Of a stretch of DNA of 37,515 nucleotides, positions 1 through 8,930 are shown one piece after another. The notes beneath the pieces were generated by a model, which was not told the origin of the DNA, did no database searches, and saw only the letters and a list, made by a program, of their open reading frames with translations. The stretch spans positions 1-37,515 of the forward strand of contig CAZRHS010000011.1 in assembly GCA_964600045.1 (NCBI GenBank). Direction: 5' to 3'. The stretch's first letter is position 1; each line of letters begins with the position of its first letter. Position numbers and translations under genes: made by a program. The DNA is from Phil1 sp964600045 (lineage in GTDB: Bacteria; Bacillota; Clostridia; Christensenellales; CAG-138).

Positions 1-1620
1 GTAGGCCTTGACGAGATAAAAGCCGCGATACTGCCGGAGGGCAAATACAGCGACCTGCAATCCAAGCTTGAGGACATGGGCATACCCGTTAAAACCTATG
101 ACCCCGGTGTAGAGAACAGCCGAGTTGAGGCAATGAACTCCGATTTTACTCAGCCGTTTAGGTTCTCGAAGAAGGACACCAACGCAGAAAAGCAGGCAGA
201 GTATTCCAGACCGATTAATGTTTCAGATGTTGAAACGCTGCGTACTATCGGCAGAAAAAGCGTAAACGACTTCAAGAGTGAGGACATACAAAAGGCCGAA
301 AAATGGGCGTATAAGTTCTATCAGGAGATTGGTACAAAATCACCATTCTTCAGGGCGTGGTTTGGTGACTATAGGGCCTATGAAAAGGCTGCAGTGAAAG
401 TTGCGAGTATTCCGGAATATTCAGCAAACAACGAGAGCAGAAAGGCGAACCGAGGCAATGTTCTGAATGCTGATACGAACTGGGATATTCGTATCTCACG
501 CGAAGGAGAAACGAATACAATATCGCACTCCGGTGCGGAGCGAATGTCTGAATATGGGCTTGCAGGGATAAAGCAGCTTGTAGAAAACGCTGTACTGCTT
601 AATAGCGAGGTTCATGAGAACCACTCCAGCAATGCTAAGAATGATATGGTTGCTTTTGACCACAAACTGTATGCTCTCGGTGAGGACACTGACGGGAATG
701 TTGCACTATATAGAATTACAGTGGAGGAAGCATACCATGATGTAAAGCATACAAATGATAAGAAGTTCCATAACCTCAAGTATATAGAAAAAGTAGCGAC
801 TGTCGGCGGGCGCACCGCAGGTCAAAGCCTGCACGGCGTATCCACAAGTGACAATATCGCTACTGCCTATACTGTAGCTGATTTGTACAACTTTGTCAAG
901 CAATATGACGAAGAATTTAATGCAGGGGAAGAAGTATATCCTGTCTTACTGAACAAAGACGGTACACCGAAACGGTTTTATCACGGGACATCTAACGGCG
1001 GATTTCATATATTCGACACCTACGGCAGCAACTTTGGCCTCTTCGGTATAGGAAGCTATTTCACGGATAATCCGGATGTAGCGCAAAGCTATACACAAAA
1101 GGGAAAGGGAAATAATCCGCAGGTATATGACGTGTATCTGAGGATAAGAAACCCTATCGACATGGATGCAGCCGCCAATATCTCCGAGTGGAAAAAGGCA
1201 TCGCGGGACGCTTCCGACTACTTCAACGGCTGCAAGACCAACGAGGACTGCTTCAGGGCACTTAAGGAATACTGTGAGGATGAGATGATGTACAAAGCCG
1301 AAGCGGAAGAGTACATCAGCGAAGCTATCCAGGCTATGGACTATGATGGCATTACGCACATTGGCGGAGGGAGATATAATAAAAATGATACCACAAAGCA
1401 TAGAGTATTCATTGCGTTCGATAGCACTCAGGTCAAATCTGCAACAGACAACATAGGCACATTTGATGGCACCAACCTCGATATCTATTTCTCACGCAAG
1501 GACGGCGTATCCGTTACCGCCGAGGACGCACGAAAACTGCAGAAGGAGAACGAGAAGCTTAAACAGGCTCTTGAGGTTGCGAAGCAGGAGATTAAGCTGT
1601 CTGATGGGCACCATACGCGC
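1..1620 (+). pseudogene. 3'-truncated mobile-element polyvalent protein (LPD-like plus ADP-ribosyltransferase-like regions)
   Basis: The frame is open from base 1, so the gene begins before the window. The part seen (about 540 codons) resembles the giant multidomain polyvalent proteins of phages and conjugative elements. An LPD-type region lies at about residues 160-290 (motifs SHSGAERMSEYG and KYIEKVATVGGR). An ART-PolyVal-like ADP-ribosyltransferase region follows at about residues 345-510, with YHGTSNGGFHIFD, GLFGIGSYFTD and DYDGITHIGG. A charged coiled coil (ENEKLKQALEVAKQE) ends in LSDG, after which homologues as I recall them continue, but here the sequence enters the terminator of the opposite-strand operon. 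The frame stays open to 2328 only by reading antisense through the DUF4340 gene. I infer loss of the 3' end by deletion or recombination. Family assignment is fairly firm; domain borders are approximate. Confidence 0.7.
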
Positions 1621-1659
1621 ATAATAAAGCCCCGCCGGTTATCGGAATCGGCGGGGCTT
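1621..1659 (-). terminator. Rho-independent terminator of the GldG-type ABC operon
   Basis: On the minus strand an 11-bp stem, AAGCCCCGCCG paired with CGGCGGGGCTT, is followed by TATTAT. It lies about 20 bases past the DUF4340 stop codon and abuts the broken polyvalent gene. Confidence 0.85.
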
Positions 1660-1680
1660 GTTAATTTGTGCTTTTGCGGC

Positions 1681-3099
1681 TTATTTTCCGAGCGTAAGCC
1701 CGTTTACGGCCTCTATCAGGTCAACTGTCTTCTCCCTGGTTACAAATGCCGTAGGCACGCCGTCAACGCTTGCTATGCAGTTCGTGCCGTCGTAGCGGTA
1801 AAGCGTGAGGGTGTAGGTGGGGAAGTCCTCGTTGTCAAGGTGCACGGTGAGGGATATTTCCTTCTGCTCGGTCGGCTCCTCTTCGGTGAAGTCCGCGGCG
1901 GTAACAGCTGTAAACGCCGTCTCAAAATCCGTTATATCGATCTCTTCATCGTTGTAGGTCCATGTGCCCGTAGTTGTGCCGGAAACATCGTCCTCGGAAA
2001 CGGCCGTATAAACGAATGTGCGCGTTTCCCCGTCAAGCTCAATGTCAATGGATGTTATGCTGTCAAAGTTGCCCGTAAAGAGCTCTTTGTGCCTCAAATC
2101 GTTGTAGGACACCTTCATTATCTGCTCATACGTGCTGCGGGATATGGTGTAAACAATCTGCGATTGATTTACGCGCACGTAGCAGGTAACGTAGGGGATG
2201 CTCTCCGCGTCGCTGGCCATAGCCTCTTCATACGCGGCAATCTCTTCGGGATTGCGGGAGAACTCAAGCTCTATCGTGCCGGAATCCGTTTCGCTGCCCT
2301 CGTCATCAGTGGAGCTGTAATCGATTGATATCGTAAGCTCAGGCTCGTTAAGGCCGTAAGTGGCAAGCTCTTCGTCAGTCACGTTGTAGGTCACGTAGCT
2401 GTTCAATATCAGGCCCTGCAGCGTTTCAACAAGCTCGTCAACGTTTTCCGTGTCAAGCGGCTTGCTTTCGGCAAAGTACACATCCTCGGCGCAGAGGCTC
2501 TTGATATCCTCGCTGCGCTCTATGGTGTAGTTCTCGCTGCCGGTGAAGGTTATCTTCTCGGTAGTGTCAAATTCCGGAACATCGTCATTGAGTACCACGT
2601 CGCTGAGCACAGCGTCATATTCCTCAAGCGGATCGTGGGCAACAAGGTACGCGCGGCCGTCGCCAACGGAAATATAGCGCTCGTCATCCATCACGCTGAT
2701 GCTGCCAAGCTCAATCGTGTATGTCTCCTCGCCCGCTGTAATGCTTATGGTGCATTCAGGCTCATCAAGGCCATACTGCGAATAGTCCTCAACATCGTCA
2801 ATCGTGAACGCGGCGGAGAAAGACTCAAACTGGGAAAGCAGCTCGTTTATCTTTTCCTCGTCAACGGGGAAAGCCGCGTCGTCATCATAGGTCCAGCTTT
2901 CTCCCTTTGTAAAGGAGAATGTGCCGCTGGAGTTGGTCCAGCTGAGCGCGGTAACGCTGTCGGTAGGTATGGCAAGTATCTCGTCGCCGGTGTTCTTAAT
3001 CTGCTCTTTTTTCTCCTCGTAGTGGCTTACCGCGAACGCGGCAACGCAAACCACCAGCAGAACGCCTAACAGTACATATAGTTTGGTAGCTTTACGCAT
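1681..3099 (-). CDS. DUF4340 domain-containing protein, membrane-anchored
   Basis: This 472-residue protein has one N-terminal membrane helix (about residues 7-27) and a long, acidic, Ser/Thr-rich extracytoplasmic part with repeated beta-strand motifs (for example ALSWTNSSGTFSFTKGESW, and SQYGLDEPECTISI echoed by ATYGLNEPELTISI). That internal duplication fits DUF4340, a family usually encoded next to GldG-type ABC components. It is the last gene of the four-gene minus-strand operon, overlapping the GldG gene by 8 bases, with an AGGAGG-type site before its ATG. It probably acts outside the membrane with the transporter, but its biochemical role is unknown. Confidence in the family is good, in function low. 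Confidence 0.8.
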   Translation of the reverse strand: MRKATKLYVLLGVLLVVCVAAFAVSHYEEKKEQIKNTGDEILAIPTDSVTALSWTNSSGTFSFTKGESWTYDDDAAFPVDEEKINELLSQFESFSAAFTIDDVEDYSQYGLDEPECTISITAGEETYTIELGSISVMDDERYISVGDGRAYLVAHDPLEEYDAVLSDVVLNDDVPEFDTTEKITFTGSENYTIERSEDIKSLCAEDVYFAESKPLDTENVDELVETLQGLILNSYVTYNVTDEELATYGLNEPELTISIDYSSTDDEGSETDSGTIELEFSRNPEEIAAYEEAMASDAESIPYVTCYVRVNQSQIVYTISRSTYEQIMKVSYNDLRHKELFTGNFDSITSIDIELDGETRTFVYTAVSEDDVSGTTTGTWTYNDEEIDITDFETAFTAVTAADFTEEEPTEQKEISLTVHLDNEDFPTYTLTLYRYDGTNCIASVDGVPTAFVTREKTVDLIEAVNGLTLGK

Positions 3100-4504
3100 T
3101 GCGCTTCCTCCTCCTGTCTATAACGGTATATACTCCGTACAGCACGAATATGGCAGGCATAATGCCTATCATCCAGGCCTTGAGCTTAGATGCCGTAGAA
3201 TCGGAAATGGTAAGATAGTTGTAGCTAAGGCTCTTGCTGCGTATGGAAACGGCCTCGCGTTCACCTATCAGGCTTGAAAGCGCGTTCATAACCAGGTCAA
3301 GGTTGGCGCCGGAGGAATAGGCATTGTAAGCCTCGTTAAGGAAGTAGCTTGAAGCGAACCATATAAGCTGTCCTTCGTTTGAAGCTTCAACGGAAACCGC
3401 AACGCTGAACGGGCCGTCCACGTCGCCATCTTCCTTTTCGTAAGTGTCAAGCTGGAAACCGTCCACCTTGCTGAAGGAGCTTTCGGAAGTTGTGAGCAGC
3501 GATGTAACGGAGCTGCCGGTAACGGTAAGGCCCTGCGCAAGCGGGAATATGGCGTAATAACCTTCGTCTATAAGCGGCTGGGTAATATCGGTGGTTTCGA
3601 TGGTCGGCAGCAGTATGTAGGGCTGCTGGAAGGCGTAATGCTCGCGGTCCTCGTCTATAACAAGGCCTTCCGCCGCCTCAACGCCGTATGCCTCAAGCAC
3701 GCTGTAAAGCGTTGTAAGCGTGCCGCCCGTTGTGGGGCCGGCTATTACAAGCAGCTTGCCGCCGTTTTCAACGTACTCGCTCAGCATGGTTGCTTCGTCC
3801 TCAGAAATGTCGCTTGTGGGCGCATATATAAGCAGCACGTCGGCATCCTCGGGAATTTCGTCCGTATTGAGCAGGGAGAAAGACTCAACTTCCATGTTTT
3901 CCTTCTCTATCTGCGTCTGCATTTCGCTGGGCAGATCGGATTCGCCGTGACCCTCAAGAGTGTAAATCTTGGGCAGCTCGTCGGAAACAACGTAGTCTAT
4001 GGCGGATGTTATGGCACCCTCGCCGTCAAACGAATAAACGTAGGAATAGGTAGTGTAGTCTATGTCGCTAAGGTATATGTCGTTATAGCTTATGTAGCGG
4101 CTCTTGTCTCCGCACTCAACAACAAGGCTGTTGTTAGGCACGGTTTCGTCGGTGTACTGGGAAGCGAACGTGGGGTATACGTCCGGATTCTTCTTTGTAA
4201 CCGTAATGTGGGAGGAAAGGCTTTCGTATTTGCCAAGCAGGTTTTCTATAACCTCGTCCTCCTCGTCAGCCTGCACTATCCAGTATATCTCAACGTCCTT
4301 TTCAAGCGCGTTCACAACAACCTTTGTGCTGCTGGTAACGGAATAAAGATTGGTTGAGGTCATATCGTACTTTGTAACGGAGGTAGGCAGTACGGACGCG
4401 AAAACATTCACGGCAACGAGTATGGCAAGAACTATTGCCGAAACCGCTATGGAGTATGAGCCGCCCTTCGCGGCGATGCGGCTGCGTATCCGATTTTTAT
4501 TCAT
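3092..4504 (-). CDS. GldG-family ABC transporter auxiliary protein
   Basis: The 470-residue protein has an N-terminal membrane helix (about residues 19-40), a large extracytoplasmic domain, and a C-terminal helix (MPAIFVLYGVYTVI) followed by RRRKR. The central part (DVEIYWIVQADEED near the start, DVLLIYAPTSDISEDEATMLSEYVENGGKLLVIAGP in two adjoining blocks) matches the ABC_transp_aux/GldG fold, related to IFT52/GIFT domains. In Bacteroidota GldG works with GldA and GldF in gliding; in Clostridia the same gene set occurs without gliding and its substrate is unknown. The gene overlaps the permease stop by one base (TGATG) and has a CGGAGG site, so translation is probably coupled. Confidence 0.82.
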   Translation of the reverse strand: MNKNRIRSRIAAKGGSYSIAVSAIVLAILVAVNVFASVLPTSVTKYDMTSTNLYSVTSSTKVVVNALEKDVEIYWIVQADEEDEVIENLLGKYESLSSHITVTKKNPDVYPTFASQYTDETVPNNSLVVECGDKSRYISYNDIYLSDIDYTTYSYVYSFDGEGAITSAIDYVVSDELPKIYTLEGHGESDLPSEMQTQIEKENMEVESFSLLNTDEIPEDADVLLIYAPTSDISEDEATMLSEYVENGGKLLVIAGPTTGGTLTTLYSVLEAYGVEAAEGLVIDEDREHYAFQQPYILLPTIETTDITQPLIDEGYYAIFPLAQGLTVTGSSVTSLLTTSESSFSKVDGFQLDTYEKEDGDVDGPFSVAVSVEASNEGQLIWFASSYFLNEAYNAYSSGANLDLVMNALSSLIGEREAVSIRSKSLSYNYLTISDSTASKLKAWMIGIMPAIFVLYGVYTVIDRRRKRNA

Positions 4505-5367
4505 CAGTTGTACCTCCGCTTCTCAAGTGACTGAACCGTAAGGAACAGGCCAAGTATAATTACCGAGGCGTAGAAAACAAGCCCGGTCAGGTCAAAAATG
4601 CCGTTTACAAATGTTGTAAACCTATCGAACAGGGAAAGCTTCTTCATTATGTCCGGAAGCAGACCCTCAAAGCTGTCCGGCACTATAAAGAACGCCGCAA
4701 CGGTGGCCGCAACAAGAACGCCACCGGTGCAGAGGGCTATCACGTTGTTCTTGGTAAGTGCCTTTACAACAAAGCCTATAAGCACCGCTATTGCGCAGAG
4801 CGCGAACAGGCTGCCGTAGCTTGTTGAAGAAACCTGCTCCGCGAGGGATACGCTGTAATAATTGAAAAGGAACAGCACTATGGATATTCCCGCGGCAAAG
4901 CCCTGGTTGTCCGTAAGGGACGAAATGAACATGCCTATGGATATGAGCGCCGCGCCCATTACGAAAAACGCGAACAGAGATCCGTAAGCGGCCGGCAGAT
5001 AAACATCGCCGAATTTGGAGAACACATAGGGGTAAATGCATATAATCGCGATGGGCAGCAGGAACATGGCCACAAGGGAAAGATACTTTCCGCCCACTAT
5101 CTGCCAGGTTTTAAGCGGCAGGGAATAGAGCAGCTGGTCGGTTTTCTGCTTGCGTTCCTCTGCGAAGGAGCGCATTGTAAGCACGGGTATTATTACAACA
5201 AGCCCTATTGAAACAAAGTTCAGCACGTATTCAAAGTTTGCCACAGACTGCTGAATATTGTATTTCAGCGCGCCTACGCCTATAAAGCAGAGCAGCGCCG
5301 CGCAGAACAGATAAAACGTAAGCGTGTTGAGCGCATTCCTAAGTTCGTGCTTAAGCACAGCAATCAT
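4504..5367 (-). CDS. ABC-2 type transporter permease (GldF-like)
   Basis: This 287-residue integral membrane protein has about six hydrophobic helices. It begins MIAVLKHELRNALNTLTFYLF and carries the loop MRSFAEERKQKTDQLLYSLPL, which is characteristic of ABC-2/GldF permeases that sit on a GldA-like ATPase. The C-terminus (LTVQSLEKRRYN) is cytoplasmic. Its ATG overlaps the end of the ATPase gene by four bases. It should form the channel-like part of the complex encoded by 1681-6434. The substrate cannot be told from sequence. Confidence 0.85.
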   Translation of the reverse strand: MIAVLKHELRNALNTLTFYLFCAALLCFIGVGALKYNIQQSVANFEYVLNFVSIGLVVIIPVLTMRSFAEERKQKTDQLLYSLPLKTWQIVGGKYLSLVAMFLLPIAIICIYPYVFSKFGDVYLPAAYGSLFAFFVMGAALISIGMFISSLTDNQGFAAGISIVLFLFNYYSVSLAEQVSSTSYGSLFALCAIAVLIGFVVKALTKNNVIALCTGGVLVAATVAAFFIVPDSFEGLLPDIMKKLSLFDRFTTFVNGIFDLTGLVFYASVIILGLFLTVQSLEKRRYN

Positions 5368-6434
5368 TTGTTTTCCGCCTCGCTTTCGTTTTCATTTTCG
5401 GCCTTTGCCTCGGTATCGGCCTGGGCTTCGGTATCGGAAGAGCCTTCGTCGGTTGAATTGGCATCGCTCTCGTCAAGCTTTGCCTCGTCCTCGGCGGCGC
5501 CGGATTCGGTAAGCTCAAGGAATACATCCTCAAGGTTGGCCTTCTTAGTGCGCATTTCAAATACCGGCAGTCCCTTCGCGGCAAACGCCAGCGTAATCTT
5601 TCCGCAAACATCCTTTGCGTCCGCATCGGCGGCAAGATTAGCCGTAATGGAGCACGCGCCGTTCTCTTCGTTAATCTCGTAGTTGCTCAAACCGTCTGCG
5701 GCCGCGAGTATCGCCTCCGCGGCGGCCTTTTCAGCCTCAACGCGGAATGTTACGCCGCTTGAAGCAAGCAGCAGCTTTTCAAGGTTCTCGGGAGTATCGA
5801 ACGCTACGAGTTTGCCCTTTGATATAATCAGCACCTGCTCGCAAACGGCCTGTACCTCTGAAAGTATGTGGGAGCTGAGTATTACGGTGTGCGTTTTTCC
5901 AAGCTCCTTTATAAGATCGCGAATTTCAATAATCTGGATGGGGTCAAGGCCAACCGTGGGTTCATCAAGTATAATAACCTGCGGTGTGCCCAAAAGTGCC
6001 TGCGCTATGCCAACGCGCTGACGATAGCCTTTTGAAAGGGTACCTATAAGCCTGTCGCGCACGTCCTCAATGCCCGCGCTTTTTACAACTCTGTCTATAT
6101 CCTCGCGCAGCGCCTTGCCGTGAAGCCCCTTTGCCTCACCAACAAACATAAGGTATTCCTGCGGCGTTTCGTTCAGATAAAGCGGCGGCTGCTCGGGAAG
6201 ATAGCCGATAAGGCGCTTAGCCTGCTCCGGCTGTTCCAATATGTCGTAGTCACCTATTTTGACCGTGCCGTCCGTGGGCGAAAGGCATCCGGTCATGATG
6301 TTCATTGTGGTCGATTTTCCAGCTCCGTTCGGCCCAAGGAAACCGTAAACGTGGCCGTCCTCTATATCAAAGGACAGGTCCTTTACCGCCGGGAAATCGC
6401 CGTAATACTTTGTCAGGTGCGAAACCTGAATCAT
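5364..6434 (-). CDS. ABC transporter ATP-binding protein (GldA-like) with acidic tail
   Basis: This is the first gene of the operon. Residues 1-300 form an ABC-2-type ATPase: Walker A GPNGAGKST near residue 35, signature LSKGYRQRVGIAQAL, Walker B VIILDEPTVGLDP, then switch HILSEV. A C-terminal domain ends in LEDVFLELTESG, usual for this subfamily. After that come about 45 residues of almost only Glu, Asp, Ala, Ser, Asn and Lys, a low-complexity acidic tail absent from most relatives. The ribosome site GAGGAGGTG stands just before the ATG. The gene follows a clear terminator of the kinase gene, so it has its own promoter, probably activated by the adjacent response regulator. Confidence 0.9.
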   Translation of the reverse strand: MIQVSHLTKYYGDFPAVKDLSFDIEDGHVYGFLGPNGAGKSTTMNIMTGCLSPTDGTVKIGDYDILEQPEQAKRLIGYLPEQPPLYLNETPQEYLMFVGEAKGLHGKALREDIDRVVKSAGIEDVRDRLIGTLSKGYRQRVGIAQALLGTPQVIILDEPTVGLDPIQIIEIRDLIKELGKTHTVILSSHILSEVQAVCEQVLIISKGKLVAFDTPENLEKLLLASSGVTFRVEAEKAAAEAILAAADGLSNYEINEENGACSITANLAADADAKDVCGKITLAFAAKGLPVFEMRTKKANLEDVFLELTESGAAEDEAKLDESDANSTDEGSSDTEAQADTEAKAENENESEAENK

Positions 6435-6491
6435 CTTCTACACCTCCTCATACTGCTTATATCAGGTATCCGTAAAAGAGTAGCCGACGAA

Positions 6492-6508
6492 CCTGAAATG
6501 AGCTTGAA
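6492..6508 (-). promoter_or_regulatory. Putative response-regulator box upstream of the ABC operon
   Basis: On the minus strand the direct repeat TTCAAG-N5-TTCAGG has an 11-bp period, as expected for OmpR-family dimers. It lies about 30 bp upstream of a possible -10 (TATAAG) with no good -35, typical of an activator-dependent promoter. Fourteen bases (plus-strand AAATGAGCTTGAAA) recur exactly upstream of the response-regulator gene. Confidence 0.5.
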
Positions 6509-6518
6509 AAAGGCGTTC

Positions 6519-6551
6519 AAAAAAGCGCGGGGGAGAGCCTCTCCGCCGCGC
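6519..6551 (-). terminator. Rho-independent terminator after the histidine kinase gene
   Basis: On the minus strand GCGCGGCGGAG pairs with CTCCCCCGCGC around an AGGCT loop and runs into six T. It separates the two-component operon from the ABC operon. Confidence 0.9.
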
Positions 6552-6573
6552 CTGAATTAAGGCTTTTATATGA

Positions 6574-7797
6574 TTAAAGAAGTACGCGAAAAACCATTGT
6601 GCCGTTTATCTGCTTTGCGTATATTTCGCCGCCGTGCGCTTCTGCTGTTGCCTTGGCTATGGAAAGGCCTATGCCCGTTCCGCCAACGGTGTTTGAATGC
6701 GATTCGTCCGCCCTGTAAAATCGCTCAAAAAAGCGAGACGTATCGGTATCTTTCACGGCATCAACGGTATTTGAAACAACTATTTCGGCCTTCTTTCCGC
6801 AGTATTGGGCGGAAAGGGAAATACAGCCGTCGTTAGTGGAATATTTAAGTGCGTTGTCAAGCAGTATGGATACCATCTGCTGTATGGCGGCGCGGTCACC
6901 CACTATGCTAAGCCCATCCGCTATGTTTTGCGAATAATGCTTGCCCTTGGCCTGCGCAAGCGAGGCAAACGGCTCGCCAAGCTCCCAAAGCGCGTCGCTC
7001 AGCGAAAACTCGGTTCTTACGGGGAAGGGATTTTCCTCGTCAAGGCGGGAGAGGGTAACAAGGTTTGTTATAAGCTTAGACAGCTTTGCGGATTGCGATT
7101 GAATGTTCTTAACCCATTCGTCGTCCTCAAGCTCCATCGCAAGCACGTCCGCGCTTGTGGCAATGGCCGTAAGCGGCGTTTTCAGCTCGTGGCTCGCGTT
7201 TGTTATGAATTGCTTCTGCGCCTCAAGGTTCTTTACATAAGGCATTATCGCCCTTTGCGAAAACAGGAAAACGAGTATAAACAGCACCACCAAGCACGCC
7301 GCCGCTATGGCAAGCGTTATCCAGAAAAGAGACTGCATCGTCTGCAGCTCCCTTTCGGAATTAAGGAAAAGCACAACCGTTTCGCTTGAACTCTTGCTTA
7401 CAAGGTAGCGATAGCCGCTTTCATATCCGCGCTCATGCCCGCTTTTAAGCACCGCCTGCGCGTATTCGGCCGCCTCCTTGCTTGAAACGGATGCTATGTA
7501 TTCGCCGTTTACTCTGACCAGATTGCCGCTTGTGTCGTAATGCACGGAAAAGAATCGCAGGGAATACTGCACCTCCGGCGAAAAGTTAAGCCATCCGTCA
7601 AAGGAAGGTGTACCCATGTTCGGCGAGAACGGTGCCTGAAGATTGTCCGCGCCCATAAGCCGCTCCAGCGCCTCGTCCTGCTGGGCGGTAAGGTTATGGT
7701 AATTCCAAATGTTTATAAAGCACAGCAGCGTCAGCACAACCGCGCTGAACGCCGCCATCGCCGCGGCTATAAAGCGCAGCCGCATCTTTTTCAGCAT
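6574..7797 (-). CDS. Sensor histidine kinase
   Basis: This 407-residue membrane kinase has helices at about 8-30 and 157-180 enclosing an extracytoplasmic sensor of some 125 residues with no recognised domain. The cytoplasmic part has an H box with the phosphorylated His203 in NASHELKTPL, an N box (DNALKYS), an F-type segment (FFERFYRAD) and a G box (GTGIGLSIAK), so all catalytic motifs are present. The start is supported by a GGAGG site. It overlaps the response-regulator gene by 7 bases. The loop is larger than the tiny loops of intramembrane-sensing kinases, so it may detect an external ligand or envelope stress. Target genes are probably the ABC operon just downstream. Confidence 0.92.
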   Translation of the reverse strand: MLKKMRLRFIAAAMAAFSAVVLTLLCFINIWNYHNLTAQQDEALERLMGADNLQAPFSPNMGTPSFDGWLNFSPEVQYSLRFFSVHYDTSGNLVRVNGEYIASVSSKEAAEYAQAVLKSGHERGYESGYRYLVSKSSSETVVLFLNSERELQTMQSLFWITLAIAAACLVVLFILVFLFSQRAIMPYVKNLEAQKQFITNASHELKTPLTAIATSADVLAMELEDDEWVKNIQSQSAKLSKLITNLVTLSRLDEENPFPVRTEFSLSDALWELGEPFASLAQAKGKHYSQNIADGLSIVGDRAAIQQMVSILLDNALKYSTNDGCISLSAQYCGKKAEIVVSNTVDAVKDTDTSRFFERFYRADESHSNTVGGTGIGLSIAKATAEAHGGEIYAKQINGTMVFRVLL

Positions 7798-8468
7798 TGC
7801 GTAACCTCCAGCGCGTAGCCCGCGCCGCGTATTGTTTTAATTTCTATATTCGCGCCTATCTGCTTAAGCTTTTTCCTAAGGAATCCTATATATGTCCAAA
7901 CAACGTCCATTTCGGCTTCGCTGTCCGGTCCCCAAACCCTTTCCATAAGGTGCTCGGATGAAAAAACCTGCCTGGGGTGCCTTAAAAAAAGCTCGGCAAG
8001 CTGATATTCCTTATTGTTAAGGCGTATTTCTCCGCAGGGGCCTTTAAGCATATACAGGCTGCAGTCAAGCGTTGCGTTGCCAAGGCTCAGCACGTTTGGC
8101 GTGTACGCTGTGCTTCTGCGCACAAGCGCGCGCACGCGGGCCAGGAATTCGCTTGCGGCAAAGGGCTTTGGCAAATAGTCGTCCGCTCCCGCGTCAAGCC
8201 CCGCTACACGGTCGGCAATCTCGGCCTTTGCCGTAAGAAACAGCGCGGGTGTTGTGTTGCCTGCCGCACGCGCGGCCTTAAGAACCTCTATGCCGTCCTT
8301 GCCGGGCATCATAATGTCAAGCACCAGTGCGTCGTAATCGCCGGCAAAAATATAGTCAAGCGCATCGTTGCCGTTGTGCACCATGTCCACGGCAAACTTG
8401 TTTTTTTCAAGCATTACTTTAAGCGCTTTTGCAATGGTTACTTCATCTTCCGCAATCAGGATCCGCAT
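7791..8468 (-). CDS. OmpR/PhoB-family response regulator
   Basis: The receiver domain (about 1-118) has the acidic pocket EDE at 7-9, phospho-acceptor Asp51 in LVLDIMMPG, Thr79 in FLTAK and Lys101 in PKPF. The C-terminal winged helix (about 130-225) ends in TIRGAGYALE. The start chosen is the ATG at 8468, which gives MRILIAEDE and a GGAGGG site 7 bases upstream; a frame 13 codons longer has no such support. It is co-transcribed with the kinase. It probably binds the shared TTCAAG-type boxes in its own promoter and that of the ABC operon. Confidence 0.93.
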   Translation of the reverse strand: MRILIAEDEVTIAKALKVMLEKNKFAVDMVHNGNDALDYIFAGDYDALVLDIMMPGKDGIEVLKAARAAGNTTPALFLTAKAEIADRVAGLDAGADDYLPKPFAASEFLARVRALVRRSTAYTPNVLSLGNATLDCSLYMLKGPCGEIRLNNKEYQLAELFLRHPRQVFSSEHLMERVWGPDSEAEMDVVWTYIGFLRKKLKQIGANIEIKTIRGAGYALEVTQC

Positions 8469-8507
8469 GATAGTTCCCTCCAATCTGCGCTTATTCTTGC
8501 ACGGCAA

Positions 8508-8539
8508 GTCAAAATGAGCTTGAAATCAGCTTTATTATA
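8508..8539 (-). promoter_or_regulatory. Promoter region of the two-component operon with putative autoregulatory box
   Basis: On the minus strand a TATAAT at 8534-8539 is followed by the direct repeat TTCAAG-N5-TTTGAC at 8508-8524, the same box as upstream of the ABC operon. Here it would lie at or just after the start site of that -10, suggesting feedback repression, unless a second, activator-dependent promoter lies closer to the gene. Confidence 0.4.
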
Positions 8540-8594
8540 TCAGCAAAACATATTAAAGGGAAAGGGCATATTGTTCGCGCTTGGCCGCGCCATA

Positions 8595-8915
8595 TTATTC
8601 CTTACCTAAAAGCTTCAGCCCCACAATGCCGGTTACTATCAGAATAAGGCAGATAACCTGCGGAAACGTAAGCTGCTCATGAAACAGCAGCACTCCAAGC
8701 ACCGTTGTGCCTATAATGCCTGCTCCGGTCCACATGGCGTAGGCTGTTCCGAGCGGAAGCTCCTTAAGTGCCATTGAAAGAAAAAGCGCGCTTGCTATGT
8801 ATCCAACCGCGGTTATAATGCTGGGCACTATTTTTGAAAAGCCCTCCGAAAAGTTCATGGCAACGGCCCATGTAATCTCAAAAATTCCCGCAAGTATAAG
8901 GTTGATCCATTTCAT
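8595..8915 (-). CDS. gdx: Small multidrug resistance (SMR) exporter, Gdx/SugE type
   Basis: The 106-residue protein has four membrane helices. Glu13 (GIFEITWAVAMNFS) is the proton/substrate-coupling residue of the SMR family. The motifs WAV just after it and GTAYAMWTGAGIIGTTVLG resemble SugE/Gdx proteins, which export guanidinium as dual-topology dimers, more than EmrE-type drug pumps. The start is the ATG at 8915 with AAAGGAG before it. A longer upstream frame would run into the leader structure. A strong hairpin-rich leader precedes it, fitting riboswitch control known for this subfamily. No clear terminator follows. Confidence 0.85.
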   Translation of the reverse strand: MKWINLILAGIFEITWAVAMNFSEGFSKIVPSIITAVGYIASALFLSMALKELPLGTAYAMWTGAGIIGTTVLGVLLFHEQLTFPQVICLILIVTGIVGLKLLGKE

Positions 8916-8930
8916 AATCCTGCTCCTTTG

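Noticed and set aside
1621..2328. Continuation of the polyvalent protein frame to 2328
   Set aside because: It runs antisense through a terminator and the DUF4340 gene, and has no resemblance to the family beyond about 1611.
3638..4357. 239-codon plus-strand frame antisense to the GldG gene
   Set aside because: No ribosome site or recognisable protein; the opposite strand carries a clear operon with overlapping genes.
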